Shown here piece after piece: positions 8,718-17,339 of a stretch of 64,000 bases of DNA. This DNA is from an uncultured Eubacteriales bacterium. Its GTDB lineage: Bacteria; Bacillota; Clostridia; Peptostreptococcales; Anaerovoracaceae. The notes under the pieces are model-generated. The model had not been told where the DNA came from and did not search any database. It worked only from the letters and a program-made list of their open reading frames with translations. Positions within the stretch are counted from its first letter, which is position 1. Every line of letters starts with the position of its first letter. Made by a program: the position numbers and the translations under genes. The stretch is from contig ONAY01000004.1 of assembly GCA_900315895.1 (NCBI GenBank), positions 1 to 64,000 of the forward strand, read 5' to 3'.

Positions 8718-9803
8718 CTAAAGCAGCATGGCCGCCATGGCCCCTGCAAATACTGCCGCAGCAGTGATTCCGCCTACCAGGAAGAAATTCTTCCAGTATG
8801 CGCTCTTGGAAACGGGGAGGTCTCCCACGGTCTTGCCGGTCTGGCCGTTTAAGGCGAAGATATATCTCTCTCCCGCATAGGTGGTGTTAAGTATCCATAC
8901 GGGATAGAGTGCGTACATGGCGCTTCCGTTGTCGAACCTGAGGGAACTGTGTTCCACCGAGATCGTCTCATAGGAATTCACTGTGGATGCCACAGCCTGC
9001 TCCGTACTGGACTTGATCCTGGCGTTGGCGATGGAAACTGATGCTTCTGCGCCTACGTCATACTTATCGGCAAGATAACCTGACAGATATGCTGTCTGGA
9101 AGGGCTTGGCTTCTCTGATATCGAAGGGCTCGATGGACTGCATCAGATCATCTGCGATGGATGATGATCCATCCACCGGCACTTGGTCGAAGGCCAGAGT
9201 CCCTGCCCTGTTCACAGCATAATATGAGGTCTCTATGTAATTGTTCTTTGCGTCCGCATAGGCCCTGGTTCTGGTTCCTCTGAAGCGAACATCGAAATCC
9301 ACGTCGCAGTGGAACAGCCAGAAGGGAACGTAGACTGCCTTCATCTCATCGATGTGGTTCTCATCCTCGAATACCCGGGGAAGGAATTTTTTGCCCTGGA
9401 GGTGGCGGTGATAAAGTTCCTTGGCCTGTCTCTTATCGATTTTAAAGGGGATGATCAGATCCGGTTTAAGGACGCCTGAAAGATTGCCCTTCATCACCAC
9501 AGGATTATCGCAATAGGGACACTTCATGGCCGATGCGTTCTCGTCGGCTATGATCTCTCCTCCGCAGGAATCGCATACGTAGACCTTCATTCCCTTGGTC
9601 TCTTCCTCGTCCCAGATATTCCCTGCTTCCTTCTCCCAGTTCATCTGGTCGGGAGCGGCGTTCTTAAGTTCCTCGTCGTATCCGGAAAGCGCCTGAACAT
9701 CCACGGTGGAATCACAATATGGACACTTCATCTGCTGAGTGCCGCTGTCAAATTCCAGAACCCCTCCGCAGTTGGGGCATTTGTATTTCAAAAGTTCAGA
9801 CAT
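8718..9803 (-). CDS. Double zinc-ribbon membrane protein (YdjG-like)
   Basis: A 361-residue protein that opens with two TFIIB-type zinc ribbons. The first is CPNCGG...CPYC (residues 10-31) and the second CDSCGG...CPYC (about 76-95), all eight cysteines intact. A middle domain of about 200 residues follows, beginning DLIIPFKIDKRQAKELY, and a C-terminal membrane helix near 337-359 with no cytoplasmic tail to speak of. The start chosen is ATG at 9803, which has AGGAGAAC before it; an in-frame start nine codons upstream has no ribosome site and would overlap an intercistronic hairpin. The gene lies between the SPFH and TPM genes. This matches B. subtilis YdjG; a direct molecular role is not established. 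Confidence 0.85.
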   Translation of the reverse strand: MSELLKYKCPNCGGVLEFDSGTQQMKCPYCDSTVDVQALSGYDEELKNAAPDQMNWEKEAGNIWDEEETKGMKVYVCDSCGGEIIADENASAMKCPYCDNPVVMKGNLSGVLKPDLIIPFKIDKRQAKELYHRHLQGKKFLPRVFEDENHIDEMKAVYVPFWLFHCDVDFDVRFRGTRTRAYADAKNNYIETSYYAVNRAGTLAFDQVPVDGSSSIADDLMQSIEPFDIREAKPFQTAYLSGYLADKYDVGAEASVSIANARIKSSTEQAVASTVNSYETISVEHSSLRFDNGSAMYALYPVWILNTTYAGERYIFALNGQTGKTVGDLPVSKSAYWKNFFLVGGITAAAVFAGAMAAMLL

Positions 9804-9823
9804 ATGTTCTCCTCTTATTAACT

Positions 9824-9852
9824 GAGGCAACCGGAAAAGCTCCGGTTGCCTC
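9824..9852. other. intercistronic perfect hairpin
   Basis: GAGGCAACCGG (9824-9834) pairs perfectly with CCGGTTGCCTC (9842-9852) around a 7-nt loop. It lies between the SPFH stop and the ribosome site of the zinc-ribbon gene. There is no T run on the minus strand, so it is more likely an RNA-processing or stability element that adjusts the ratio of the two products than a full terminator. Confidence 0.6.
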
Positions 9853-9875
9853 CGATACTAGCGTATGATCAAAGA

Positions 9876-11015
9876 TCAGTTTCCGGTAGCCTTGCCGCAG
9901 GTCGGGCAATATTTGGCTCCGTCAAGCTTTGTTCCGCAGTTGGGGCAGAAATTGATCTGGCCGGGCATGTAAGCCGCCTCCGGGGCCGGAGCCTGAGGTG
10001 CTGCCTGATTCTGGCCCATCTGATAGAGCTGCTGAGCATTCACTCCGCCGGCGTTCATAGCCATTCCCATGCCCATGAAGCCTACAGCTGCGCCTGCCTC
10101 GTTCTTGGCTGCGTCTCTCATGGCGTCTGCCTGAGCTGCTGCCAGTGTGGCTGCTCCCATAGCGGGATCGGAAAGAACTTTGGCCTTCTGCAGGTTCTTA
10201 AGGGTCTGCTGATCCTCTTCGGGGATGGTGAGAGTGGAGATGGCGATGGAGCAGATCTGGATTCCTCTCTCGTTGAGCCACTTGTCACCCAGAGCCTTAT
10301 TCATGGCCTCTGTCAGCTCGTTTACGTGGCTTACGATATCGCTGGGTCTCAGATTCAGCTTGGAAAGTTCGCCGAAAGCAGGCTGAAGTGCGGAGATGAA
10401 CTCTGCCTTCATCTGTGTCTCGATCTCGTCTCTTCTGAACTCTCTGGGCACGTTGCCGCATACGTTCATGTAGAACATGATGGGGTCAACGATCTTGAAG
10501 GAGTAGACTCCTGCGCACCTTACAGCCATATCCATGTCCAGGTTGATGGAGCTGTCTACGATCTTGAAGGGTACCGGGTTCGGTGTTCCAAACTTGTTGT
10601 CCATGATCTCCTTTGTATTGAAATAATAGACTCTCTGATCGTGAGCGGTATCTCCGCCATAGGACAGACGCTTGAGCATGTTGTCAAGTGACTGCATGAT
10701 GGATTCCTTGAGATCGCCCTGGAAGATCGTTCCCTCTGAGGACTGGTCGAATGTGTACTGACCGGGCTCTGCACAGAGTTCTACGATCTTTCCATTGTCA
10801 ACGATGATCATGCACTGTCCGTCTGCAACGGCAATGCCTGATCCGTTGGTGATCAGATTATCGCTTGCAAATTTGTTCGATGATGAAAATCTTGTCTGTT
10901 TGACTCCCTTTGTAAGGAGTACTTCCTTATCCATGGCCTCGCAATAGAAAAATTCTTTCCACTGATCGCCGAGGTTGCCGGTTGCTGCGCTTAAAGCTGC
11001 TCTAATAAGTCCCAT
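9876..11015 (-). CDS. SPFH (flotillin-like) protein with C-terminal zinc ribbon (YdjI-like)
   Basis: A 379-residue protein of the YdjI branch of SPFH/stomatin proteins. It starts MGLIRAALSAATGNLGDQW, with no strong membrane helix, followed by the SPFH domain (about 25-240) containing LLTKGVKQTRFSSSN, a VPFKIVDSSINLDMDMAVRCAGVYSFKI-type strand region and a helical segment rich in Ala. A Met/Gly/Ala-rich linker (about 300-350) leads to a zinc ribbon CPNCGTKLDGAKYCPTCG at the very end. In B. subtilis the homologue is needed to bring PspA to the membrane (established knowledge for YdjI); no pspA is in this window. First gene of the operon, with its own promoter and a GGAGAC ribosome site. Confidence 0.88.
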   Translation of the reverse strand: MGLIRAALSAATGNLGDQWKEFFYCEAMDKEVLLTKGVKQTRFSSSNKFASDNLITNGSGIAVADGQCMIIVDNGKIVELCAEPGQYTFDQSSEGTIFQGDLKESIMQSLDNMLKRLSYGGDTAHDQRVYYFNTKEIMDNKFGTPNPVPFKIVDSSINLDMDMAVRCAGVYSFKIVDPIMFYMNVCGNVPREFRRDEIETQMKAEFISALQPAFGELSKLNLRPSDIVSHVNELTEAMNKALGDKWLNERGIQICSIAISTLTIPEEDQQTLKNLQKAKVLSDPAMGAATLAAAQADAMRDAAKNEAGAAVGFMGMGMAMNAGGVNAQQLYQMGQNQAAPQAPAPEAAYMPGQINFCPNCGTKLDGAKYCPTCGKATGN

Positions 11016-11088
11016 ATTTTGTCTCCTTCTTTAATCAGAATGATCTAAACCGGCTCATAGACCGGCAGTGCAACATCTTTACAGCCTA

Positions 11089-11116
11089 ATTATAACATGT
11101 CATGATTAAAATACAA
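11089..11116 (-). promoter_or_regulatory. promoter of the SPFH/zinc-ribbon/TPM operon
   Basis: Minus-strand TTGTAT (11111-11116), a 16-nt spacer and a perfect TATAAT (11089-11094). The leader contains a CCGG...CCGG inverted repeat near 11050-11065. It is back-to-back with the plus-strand promoter of maf. Confidence 0.75.
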
Positions 11117-11135
11117 AATATTTTTTGATTATGCA

Positions 11136-11163
11136 TTGTCCGGAGCAAAAAATAAGCTATAAT
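11136..11163 (+). promoter_or_regulatory. promoter of maf-mscL, apparently giving a leaderless mRNA
   Basis: TTGTCC (11136-11141), a 16-nt spacer and a perfect TATAAT (11158-11163). The preferred maf start codon, ATG at 11170, lies only 6 nt after the -10 box, so the usual start of transcription falls on or next to the A of the ATG. No ribosome site lies before this ATG. Confidence 0.65.
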
Positions 11164-11169
11164 CAAGAC

Positions 11170-11784
11170 ATGAGTACCAAGAGATATCCAAACATCATAC
11201 TGGCATCAGCCTCTCCGAGAAGGCTTGAGATCATGAAAGCACACGGGATCGACCCCATGGTCATCCCCGCCGACTGCGACGAGACCGTGCCCGAATACTG
11301 CGACGTACGCTCAGTACCGGCTGAGATCGCATCCAGGAAGGCTCATGCGGTTCTGGACATCCTGTCCCGGGACCAGTCTTTTGCTGTACCTGAGAACTCT
11401 GTGATAGTCGCAGCGGACACCATAGTCTATCAGGGCCCCATTCCGGGTCACGGAGAGATCATGGGCAAGCCCAGGGACTTCAGCCAGGGCTGGGATATGC
11501 TCACGAAGCTGAGAAACGCCCACCACGCAGTGATCACGGGAGTCTGTATGATATTCACAGCTACCGGCGAGGAACGGGTCTTTTACGACTTGACCCGAGT
11601 GTGGTTCAAAGATTATACTGATGAAGAATTAAAATGTTATCTTTTGACAGACGAAGCCTATGACAAGGCAGGCGCCTACGCCGTTCAGGGCACCTTCGGG
11701 AAGTACACTGAGCGCTTGGAAGGCGACTATGAGAATGTCATCGGACTTCCCTGGTACAGAATAGAGGAGGAATTATTAAAATGA
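11170..11784 (+). CDS. maf: Maf-family nucleoside triphosphate pyrophosphatase
   Basis: Maf proteins hydrolyse non-canonical or excess nucleoside triphosphates (often dTTP, UTP or modified bases) to the monophosphates, and overproduction affects septation. The 204-residue protein has the family signature ILASASPRRLEIM near the N terminus, the CDE motif (DCDETVP), VIVAADTIV with the conserved Asp, KPRD and the GKYTERLEGDYENVIGLP closing motif. The start chosen is ATG at 11170, giving the usual short lead to the SASPRR motif; the frame is also open to a TTG at 11125, but that lies upstream of the -10 box. Its last four bases overlap mscL (ATGA), so the two are co-translated. Confidence 0.93.
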   Translation: MSTKRYPNIILASASPRRLEIMKAHGIDPMVIPADCDETVPEYCDVRSVPAEIASRKAHAVLDILSRDQSFAVPENSVIVAADTIVYQGPIPGHGEIMGKPRDFSQGWDMLTKLRNAHHAVITGVCMIFTATGEERVFYDLTRVWFKDYTDEELKCYLLTDEAYDKAGAYAVQGTFGKYTERLEGDYENVIGLPWYRIEEELLK

Positions 11785-12176
11785 AAAATTTCGTAAAGGA
11801 ATTCAAGGAATTCATCGCTAAGGGCAATGTAATGACCATGGCCGTAGGCATCATCATCGGCGGAGCCTTCACTGCCATCATCAACTCCCTTGTTGCAGAC
11901 GTGATCGGACCCATCATCGGCCTCATCATCGGCGGAAAGGACTTCTCCGCCATGTCCTTCGGCATCGGCGATGCTCAGATCATGTACGGCAACTTCATCA
12001 ACGCAATCATCACATTCCTTTTGACTGCCATCGTACTCTTCTTCATCGTTAAGGCTTTCAACAAGTTCGATGAACTTAAGAAAAAGGAAGAAGCAGAAGA
12101 AGAGGCCCCGGCAGAACCGGAGCCCTCTGATGAAGCTAAGCTTTTAATTGAGATCAGGGATCTTCTTAAGAAGTAA
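11781..12176 (+). CDS. mscL: Large-conductance mechanosensitive channel
   Basis: MscL opens under high membrane tension to release solutes during hypo-osmotic shock; it forms a homopentamer in the cytoplasmic membrane. The 131-residue protein has the amphipathic N-terminal helix KNFVKEFKEFIAKGN, TM1 with the pore-lining AVGIIIGGAFTAIINSLV, a short periplasmic-side loop, TM2 (FINAIITFLLTAIVLFFIV) and the cytoplasmic helix ending in LLIEIRDLLKK. The length is normal. The ribosome site GAGGAGG lies inside the end of maf. The stop codon lies inside the 3' end of the convergent thioesterase gene. Confidence 0.97.
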   Translation: MKNFVKEFKEFIAKGNVMTMAVGIIIGGAFTAIINSLVADVIGPIIGLIIGGKDFSAMSFGIGDAQIMYGNFINAIITFLLTAIVLFFIVKAFNKFDELKKKEEAEEEAPAEPEPSDEAKLLIEIRDLLKK

Positions 12177-12846
12177 ATATCTCGCATTCGAAGTTGGCTT
12201 CTCCTGAAGCTTTGTACATGCGGAAATACCAGGCGCCTCCCTTGCGGAGGCGTTTTATTGTAAGCTCTTCGTCGAAGAGCGCCTCCTTCATGAAGTGGAG
12301 CCTTATCTCCTTGAGGAAACAACCTTCCTTAAGCTCCGGCACCCACTCCTCCACATGCTCAAGGTATTTGACATTGTTCATGTGGCCGTTGTCGTCCATG
12401 TACTCTCTTCCCACCTTGAAGGTGCCCAGGGTCTCCATGGCCTTTTCTTCTTCGTCTGTGATCTTGAACTTCCTGTCACCGAAGGGATTTCTGTACTTGG
12501 CCAGGGTATAGTTCTTCATGCTGAGCTCCTTGGCCTTTAGTATTTTGCGGGATCTGATGTTCACAAGAGACCAGATGGATGATGAGAAAGCCACCTGTTC
12601 ATCCCCTACCTTGGCCTCGTAGATCCTGAGAAGAGACGCCCTGTCCGACGGGCAGGCATTGGACGTGTAAGTCACTTCTTCATCCGCTTCTACAGCTCTG
12701 TTTATCTTAAGGTCGATACGGTTTACCATGAGAGCGATATTCCTGTCCAGAAGATCGTCAACGGAAGGTCTATCGTGCTCCATCTGGATTCTTCCGGCCT
12801 CCTGAAGTTCGTGCAAAATAGTTGATGCCTTTAAATATTCTGTCAT
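12166..12846 (-). CDS. Acyl-ACP thioesterase family protein
   Basis: This 226-residue protein fits the bacterial acyl-ACP thioesterase family (FatA/FatB-like, double hotdog fold), which releases fatty acids from acyl carrier protein. The second hotdog carries the recognisable VGREYMDDNGHMNNVKYLEH motif (about 145-164), where Asp/Asn and His form the active site, followed by EEWVPE. The first hotdog contains an IDLKINRAVEADEEV strand region. No fatty-acid synthesis gene is near; its upstream partner is exonuclease III (24 nt apart). Its last 11 bases overlap the end of mscL on the other strand, and its 3' coding region contains the mscL terminator. The physiological substrate chain length cannot be told. 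Confidence 0.8.
   Translation of the reverse strand: MTEYLKASTILHELQEAGRIQMEHDRPSVDDLLDRNIALMVNRIDLKINRAVEADEEVTYTSNACPSDRASLLRIYEAKVGDEQVAFSSSIWSLVNIRSRKILKAKELSMKNYTLAKYRNPFGDRKFKITDEEEKAMETLGTFKVGREYMDDNGHMNNVKYLEHVEEWVPELKEGCFLKEIRLHFMKEALFDEELTIKRLRKGGAWYFRMYKASGEANFECEIFTS
12234..12259 (+). terminator. mscL terminator inside the convergent thioesterase gene
   Basis: CGCCTCC (12234-12240), loop CTTGC, GGAGGCG (12246-12252), then TTTTATT on the plus strand. This is a classical rho-independent terminator 58 nt after the mscL stop, yet it also encodes residues near the C terminus of the thioesterase on the opposite strand. Confidence 0.8.
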
Positions 12847-12870
12847 TTTAAGTGTTTTACCTTTCCTGAG

Positions 12871-13623
12871 TTATATTTCCAGATCCAACTCCACGGGGCA
12901 GTGGTCTGAACCCATTATATCCGTATGTATCTTTGCGTCTCTGATCTTGTCTTTAAGGGATTCAGAACAGATGAAATAGTCTATCCTCCACCCTGTGTTT
13001 CTCTCCCTGGCCTTGAAACGGTAAGACCACCAAGAGTAAGTCACAGTCTCCGGATAGAGGTATCTGAAGGTGTCGACGAAGCCGCTTTCGAGAAGCTCCG
13101 TCATCTTGCCTCTCTCTTCATCGGTGAAGCCGGCGTTTCTGTGATTGGTCTTGGGATTCTTAATATCTATCTCCTGATGGGCCACATTGAGATCGCCGCA
13201 AAAAACCACAGGCTTGGTCTTTTCCAGTTCCTTCTGGTAGTTTCTGAAGGCGTCCTCCCACCTCATCCTGTAGTCCAGGCGCTTAAGCTCGTCCTGGGAA
13301 TTGGGGACATACACGTCGGTCAGGTAGAAGTCTTTGAACTCCAGGGTAAGGACCCTGCCCTCGTGATCGTGCTCGTCTATTCCCATGCCGCGGGTGACGC
13401 TTATGGGCTTCACCTTGGTGAAGATGGCAGTGCCGGAGTAGCCTTTTTTGTCGGCATAGTTCCAATAGCTGTAGTAGCCTTCGGGGTCAAAGTCTATCTG
13501 GCCTTCCTGAAGTTTGGTCTCCTGCAGGCAGAAGCAATCTGCATCAAGAGTCCGGAAAACCTCCATGAAATTTTTGTTCATGACGGCTCTTAAGCCGTTT
13601 ACGTTCCATGAGATCAGTTTCAT
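12871..13623 (-). CDS. xth: Exodeoxyribonuclease III / AP endonuclease
   Basis: This Mg-dependent enzyme of the endonuclease/exonuclease/phosphatase fold cleaves at abasic sites in base excision repair. The 250-residue protein has the signature strings [13 protein letters not shown] (Asn of the metal site), CLQETKLQ (Glu), the YSGTAIF segment, [16 protein letters not shown] (Asp and Asn), WRIDYF and the final [13 protein letters not shown], with the catalytic Asp-His pair. The start chosen is ATG at 13623, with AAGGA 7 nt before it; a TTG immediately upstream is an alternative. It shares a short divergent region with tRNA-Pro and probably forms a transcription unit with the thioesterase gene. 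Confidence 0.96.
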   Translation of the reverse strand: MKLISWNVNGLRAVMNKNFMEVFRTLDADCFCLQETKLQEGQIDFDPEGYYSYWNYADKKGYSGTAIFTKVKPISVTRGMGIDEHDHEGRVLTLEFKDFYLTDVYVPNSQDELKRLDYRMRWEDAFRNYQKELEKTKPVVFCGDLNVAHQEIDIKNPKTNHRNAGFTDEERGKMTELLESGFVDTFRYLYPETVTYSWWSYRFKARERNTGWRIDYFICSESLKDKIRDAKIHTDIMGSDHCPVELDLEI

Positions 13624-13633
13624 CAAATTGTCC

Positions 13634-13662
13634 TTGAAATTGTAATTCCTTTATGATAATAT
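13634..13662 (+). promoter_or_regulatory. promoter of tRNA-Pro
   Basis: TTGAAA (13634-13639), a 17-nt spacer and TAATAT (13657-13662). The predicted transcript begins near 13669, six bases before the mature tRNA 5' end. Confidence 0.7.
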
Positions 13663-13674
13663 ACCTATGTTCGT

Positions 13675-13751
<77 letters not shown>

Positions 13752-13759
13752 GCATTTAA

Positions 13760-13785
13760 GGCAGATCTTCGGATCTGTCTTTTTT
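13760..13785 (+). terminator. terminator of tRNA-Pro
   Basis: GGCAGATC, tetraloop TTCG, GATCTGTC, then six T residues, starting 9 nt after the CCA end. The T run overlaps the stop codon of the convergent ABC exporter gene. Confidence 0.9.
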
Positions 13786-15703
13786 AATCTTCGTAGAGTT
13801 CCGGGTGGTCCGGATCCTTCCAGGTCCTCTCTCCCTCGGTGTAGCCGCTGGAGGCCACCTTTTCCTTGAGCCTTTCGGCAGTGTCCCCTGCAGCCTGGAA
13901 CTGAGTGGTGTACAGTTCAGTATATACGCCGCCCTGCCTTACCAGATCAGAGTGCTGCCCTCTCTCCACGATCTCGCCATCCTTGACCACCAGTATCTCA
14001 TCTGCAGCCAGTATGGTGGAAAGCCTATGGGCAATGAGGATGCTGGTCCTCTCCTTGATTATGGGCTCTATTGCCTCCTGGATCTTTTTCTCTGAGATTG
14101 AATCCAGAGCTGACGTAGCCTCGTCGAAGATCAAAAGAGAAGGATCTTTAAGAAGGACTCTCGCAATGGATATCCTCTGCTTCTCTCCTCCCGAAAGCTT
14201 AAGTCCTCTGTTTCCGACTTCCGTATCCAGTCCCTTTTCCTGAGTGCTTACGAAATCATAGATGTTCGCCTTCTTGAGGGCCTCTATCATATCCTCTTCA
14301 GTGGCCTCAGGATCCGCGTACTGCAGGTTCTGTCTTATGGTGCCGTTAAAGAGATAGGTCTCCTGAGACACCACTCCCACGTTCTTTCTGAGGAATCCAA
14401 GACTCAGTTCCCTCACGTCGACCCCGTCGAAGGTCACTGATCCGTCCTTTACATCGTAGAGTCTGGGGATCAGATTTATTATGGTGCTCTTGCCGGAACC
14501 GGAGGGCCCCACTATTGCGATGCTCTTGCCGCTTTCCAACTTGAAATTGATATTTTTAAGATTGAGCTTGGTTCCATCGTAGGAGAAGTCCACGTTCCTG
14601 AACTCCACCTCTCCGGTATTGGCCTTTGGTATGACCGGATCCTCCGGATCCTTGATCTCCACAGGCATGTCGAAGTATTCGAAGACCCTGGTGAACATGG
14701 CCATTGCCCTCATCCAGTCAACCTGGATGTTCAAAAGACTGTTCACCGGCATGTATGTTTTGCCCAGAAGCGCCACCAGAGCGGTGATATCGCCTACCGT
14801 AAGGGCAGAGTCATACCTCATTATCAGTATGCCTCCCATAAGGTAGAGGAGCATGGGACCGATGCTGGTCACGGTGTTCAGCACCACGAAGAACCACCTG
14901 CCTGCCATCCTCTCCTTGATGTTCAGCTTTATCATCTTCTCGTTGACGGCCTTGTACTTGCCGTACTCCTCTTCTTCCTTGCCGAAGAGCTTCACCAGAA
15001 GCTGACCGCTGACTGACAGAGTTTCATTCAAAATACCATTTACCTGGTCGTTGGCCTCCTGAGCCTCCCGGGTTATGGTCCATCTGGTCTTTCCTGCCCA
15101 CCTGGTGGGTATCACGAAAAGCGGTATCACTGCGATCCCAAGAAGAGCCATGATCCAGTTCATCCTGAACATGGCCACCAGAGCGAATATGAGAGTGATG
15201 CTGTTGGACAGGATGCTTCTGAAGGTACCTGTGATCACCGATTCCACGCCGCTGATGTCGCTGGTCATTCTGGTTATGATATCGCCCTGATTGTTGGTGG
15301 TGAAGAACCTCTGGGACATCTTCTGAAGATGCCTGAACATCTGATTCCTCATATCGAAGGCGATGTGCTGAGCGATCCATGTATTGATGTAGTTTTCAGC
15401 CACCCCTATGAGGTTGCCTCCCAGGGTCACCAGAAGTGAAGCTATTATGTAGGTGATCAGAAGCTCCATATTCCTTCCGATTAATCCGTCGTCGACGATC
15501 TTGCCCGTAAAGATGGAAGGCAAAAGACCGAAGACAGAGGATATGGCAATGCATATCAGAACCAGAATGAATTGCTTCCAATAAGGTTTAAGGTACGAAA
15601 ACACCCTGCTCAAAAGAGCCTTGGTTATCTTTGGGGCAGCAGCCTTCTCTTCTTCTGTAAGGAAGTGTCCTCCGGGACCTCCCATCCTTCCTCCGGGCGG
15701 CAT
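13784..15703 (-). CDS. ABC exporter half-transporter (permease-ATPase fusion)
   Basis: A 639-residue type IV ABC exporter in the MsbA/LmrA style. After a Gly/Pro-rich N terminus come six membrane helices (about 40-320), with [21 protein letters not shown] coupling regions, and then the nucleotide-binding domain: Walker [11 protein letters not shown]-loop VSQETYLF, signature LSGGEKQRI, Walker [13 protein letters not shown] and switch His in IAHRLST. All catalytic residues are intact, so it can act as a homodimer. The substrate could be a drug or a lipid; nothing in the sequence decides. It is the last gene of the yerC-PPTase-recX-LOG operon, starting 1 nt after the LOG gene stop, with a GGAGAG ribosome site. 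Confidence 0.92.
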   Translation of the reverse strand: MPPGGRMGGPGGHFLTEEEKAAAPKITKALLSRVFSYLKPYWKQFILVLICIAISSVFGLLPSIFTGKIVDDGLIGRNMELLITYIIASLLVTLGGNLIGVAENYINTWIAQHIAFDMRNQMFRHLQKMSQRFFTTNNQGDIITRMTSDISGVESVITGTFRSILSNSITLIFALVAMFRMNWIMALLGIAVIPLFVIPTRWAGKTRWTITREAQEANDQVNGILNETLSVSGQLLVKLFGKEEEEYGKYKAVNEKMIKLNIKERMAGRWFFVVLNTVTSIGPMLLYLMGGILIMRYDSALTVGDITALVALLGKTYMPVNSLLNIQVDWMRAMAMFTRVFEYFDMPVEIKDPEDPVIPKANTGEVEFRNVDFSYDGTKLNLKNINFKLESGKSIAIVGPSGSGKSTIINLIPRLYDVKDGSVTFDGVDVRELSLGFLRKNVGVVSQETYLFNGTIRQNLQYADPEATEEDMIEALKKANIYDFVSTQEKGLDTEVGNRGLKLSGGEKQRISIARVLLKDPSLLIFDEATSALDSISEKKIQEAIEPIIKERTSILIAHRLSTILAADEILVVKDGEIVERGQHSDLVRQGGVYTELYTTQFQAAGDTAERLKEKVASSGYTEGERTWKDPDHPELYED

Positions 15704-15704
15704 G

Positions 15705-16253
15705 TTATCTCTCCTTCTGTTTTCCTTCCAGGTAGTTCAGAAGTTCCTCCGTGTCACCGAAAACTCCAAAGATCTCTCGTACGGATCCATCAGCAAATTT
15801 CCTTGCTATTGCCTGATCTATAAGGGCGCTTAGCGCGTCGTAGTATCCATCCGTGTTCAGGATGGCTACGGGTTTATCCATTTGTGAAAGCTGAGTGAGG
15901 GTAAGGGCCTGAAGCAGCTCCTCGAAGGTGCCAAGGCCTCCCGGAACGGCGATGAAGGCGTCTGCTTCGCGCTCCATGATGTTCTTCCTCTCGGACATAT
16001 CCTCCGTAAAGATGAACTGATCGCAGCCCTTATGGAGTATTCCCGGCCGATCAAAAAATCTGGGCGCCACTCCAAGTGACTTCCCTCCGGCGGACTCCAG
16101 TCCCCTTACGCAGGCTCCCATGAGGCCGTTTTCACCACCTCCGAATATCAGGCTGTGGCCTCTTTGGGCCATCTCTCGCCCGAGCTTGAAGGCCTCATCA
16201 TAAAACACCTTGTCCAGCAACGGGCTGGACGATCCGTAGACACAAATCTTCAC
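15705..16253 (-). CDS. LOG-family (TIGR00730) phosphoribohydrolase-like protein
   Basis: A 182-residue Rossmann-fold protein of the LOG (Lonely Guy) family. Members cleave the ribose-5'-phosphate from nucleoside monophosphates such as AMP or cytokinin nucleotides. The N terminus CVYGSSSPLL, the LIFGGGENGLMGA loop, and the family signature PGGLGTFEELLQALTLTQL (about residues 104-122, with the catalytic Glu) are clear. The start is GTG at 16253 and overlaps the recX stop by four bases (GTGA), with GAGGAAG before it. The family is mostly known in plants, fungi and actinobacteria for cytokinins; here a general nucleotide-salvage role is more likely. Confidence 0.88.
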   Translation of the reverse strand: MKICVYGSSSPLLDKVFYDEAFKLGREMAQRGHSLIFGGGENGLMGACVRGLESAGGKSLGVAPRFFDRPGILHKGCDQFIFTEDMSERKNIMEREADAFIAVPGGLGTFEELLQALTLTQLSQMDKPVAILNTDGYYDALSALIDQAIARKFADGSVREIFGVFGDTEELLNYLEGKQKER

Positions 16254-16783
16254 TGGTCTTCCTCTCTCTTAAGGTCTCTTATCTTGCCCACCACGTACCA
16301 GCAGGTACCGGTGTCATAGCCAAGAGAACCGAGTCTTCTCGCTACCCTGCCGAGGAAACTGTCGTTGATCTCCTTGCCGGAAGCCAAATGCTTCTCAGCC
16401 AAGTCCATTCCCACCTTCAGAGCCAATGCCCTCTCGTCCTCTTCAAGTCCGGTATCCTGAAACTCATCGGATCCAAAAAAATCCTCCAGCATGGCACTTG
16501 CGGTGCCCCTTGAGATCCCTTTCTCTCCCAGAGCCTGGATGATTCTGGGCAGCGCCCAATTCTTCCTCCGGCACTTCTTGTAGAACTCGATGGCGTATCT
16601 CTCATCATCGAGGTACTTGTATTCCTTAAGTTCCTCTATGACTGAATTCACTTCGTCCGGCTCGTAGTCCAGATCAAGCAGTGATTTCCTCAGTTCACTT
16701 GCAGTCCGCATGGAATAGTTGAGCTTGGAAAGCGCCGCGTCCATGCAGGATCTTTTTTGCTTCTTATTCTGTGAAGACGACAT
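16250..16783 (-). CDS. recX: RecX-family regulator of RecA
   Basis: RecX binds RecA filaments and limits their activity. The 177-residue protein consists of three RecX helical repeats: ALSKLNYSMRTASELRKSL at the N terminus, VIEELKEYKYLDDERYAIEF in the middle with the hallmark Y-L-D-D-x-R-Y-A, then KNWALPRIIQALGEKGIS and a looser third repeat, GRVARRLGSLGYD. No recA is near; the gene sits between a phosphopantetheinyl transferase (20-nt overlap) and a LOG protein (4-nt overlap), so the association is by operon only. Length and motif agree with the family. Confidence 0.9.
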   Translation of the reverse strand: MSSSQNKKQKRSCMDAALSKLNYSMRTASELRKSLLDLDYEPDEVNSVIEELKEYKYLDDERYAIEFYKKCRRKNWALPRIIQALGEKGISRGTASAMLEDFFGSDEFQDTGLEEDERALALKVGMDLAEKHLASGKEINDSFLGRVARRLGSLGYDTGTCWYVVGKIRDLKREEDQ

Positions 16784-17339
16784 GATCGTCCTCTCCTTCT
16801 GTACAGTACGCCATGAAGATGTCCGGGGCTATGGGTTCGTCCTTAACGTAGGCCACCCTGTCTGTTCCGGGGATTTCCACCTCAATCTTCAGCAGACCGT
16901 CATCTCCCACAAAGTCAGGGATCTGATCGTAGAAGCCCCGCCCTGTGAACTTGCCGAAGGCCTCTCTGTGGGTCCAGATCCTGAAGAACCCTTCGATGCC
17001 GTATCTCTCGCAGAAATCCTGCTCGTTGGGCGTAAAATACCTTTGTATAATCTTGTTGTATTTTTTGATATTGATCTCGCGGTTGACCTGAAGGTCCAGT
17101 CCGCAGGGAGCATGACCCACCATGCACATCCAAAGAAGCCCGGAGTGGCTCACATTGAATCCCACATCCAGGCCTTCCATGTACGGTTTGCCGTTTTCTC
17201 CCTCTCTCATAAGGTTTCGGGCCTCATCAAAAGCGATACCCGCCGCACTGCAATATGCCTTCACGGCGTCCACTGCAAGCCGGCGGGAAAGGTCGTCTTT
17301 TGAAGTATCACCCTCGTAAACGAAGACCTTGTATTCCAT
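16764..17339 (-). CDS. 4'-phosphopantetheinyl transferase, Sfp type
   Basis: This enzyme transfers phosphopantetheine from coenzyme A to a serine of carrier proteins. The 191-residue protein has the Sfp-type motifs: GKPYMEG, FNVSHSGLLWMC (the SHS motif), CGLDLQVN (the Mg-binding Asp) and FFRIWTHREAFGKFTGRG (the W/T-x-K-E/A-x-x-K region; the usual Glu-Ala is present as Glu-Ala in REAFGK). The target carrier protein is not in the window. The ATG at 17339 overlaps the yerC stop by one base (TGATG), and the family N terminus fits this start; an upstream extension would lie inside yerC. Confidence 0.87.
   Translation of the reverse strand: MEYKVFVYEGDTSKDDLSRRLAVDAVKAYCSAAGIAFDEARNLMREGENGKPYMEGLDVGFNVSHSGLLWMCMVGHAPCGLDLQVNREINIKKYNKIIQRYFTPNEQDFCERYGIEGFFRIWTHREAFGKFTGRGFYDQIPDFVGDDGLLKIEVEIPGTDRVAYVKDEPIAPDIFMAYCTEGEDDHVVFTE

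Noticed and set aside
9846..10691. Open frame of 281 codons opposite the SPFH gene
   Set aside because: No ribosome site; the reverse strand carries a complete SPFH protein with zinc ribbon.
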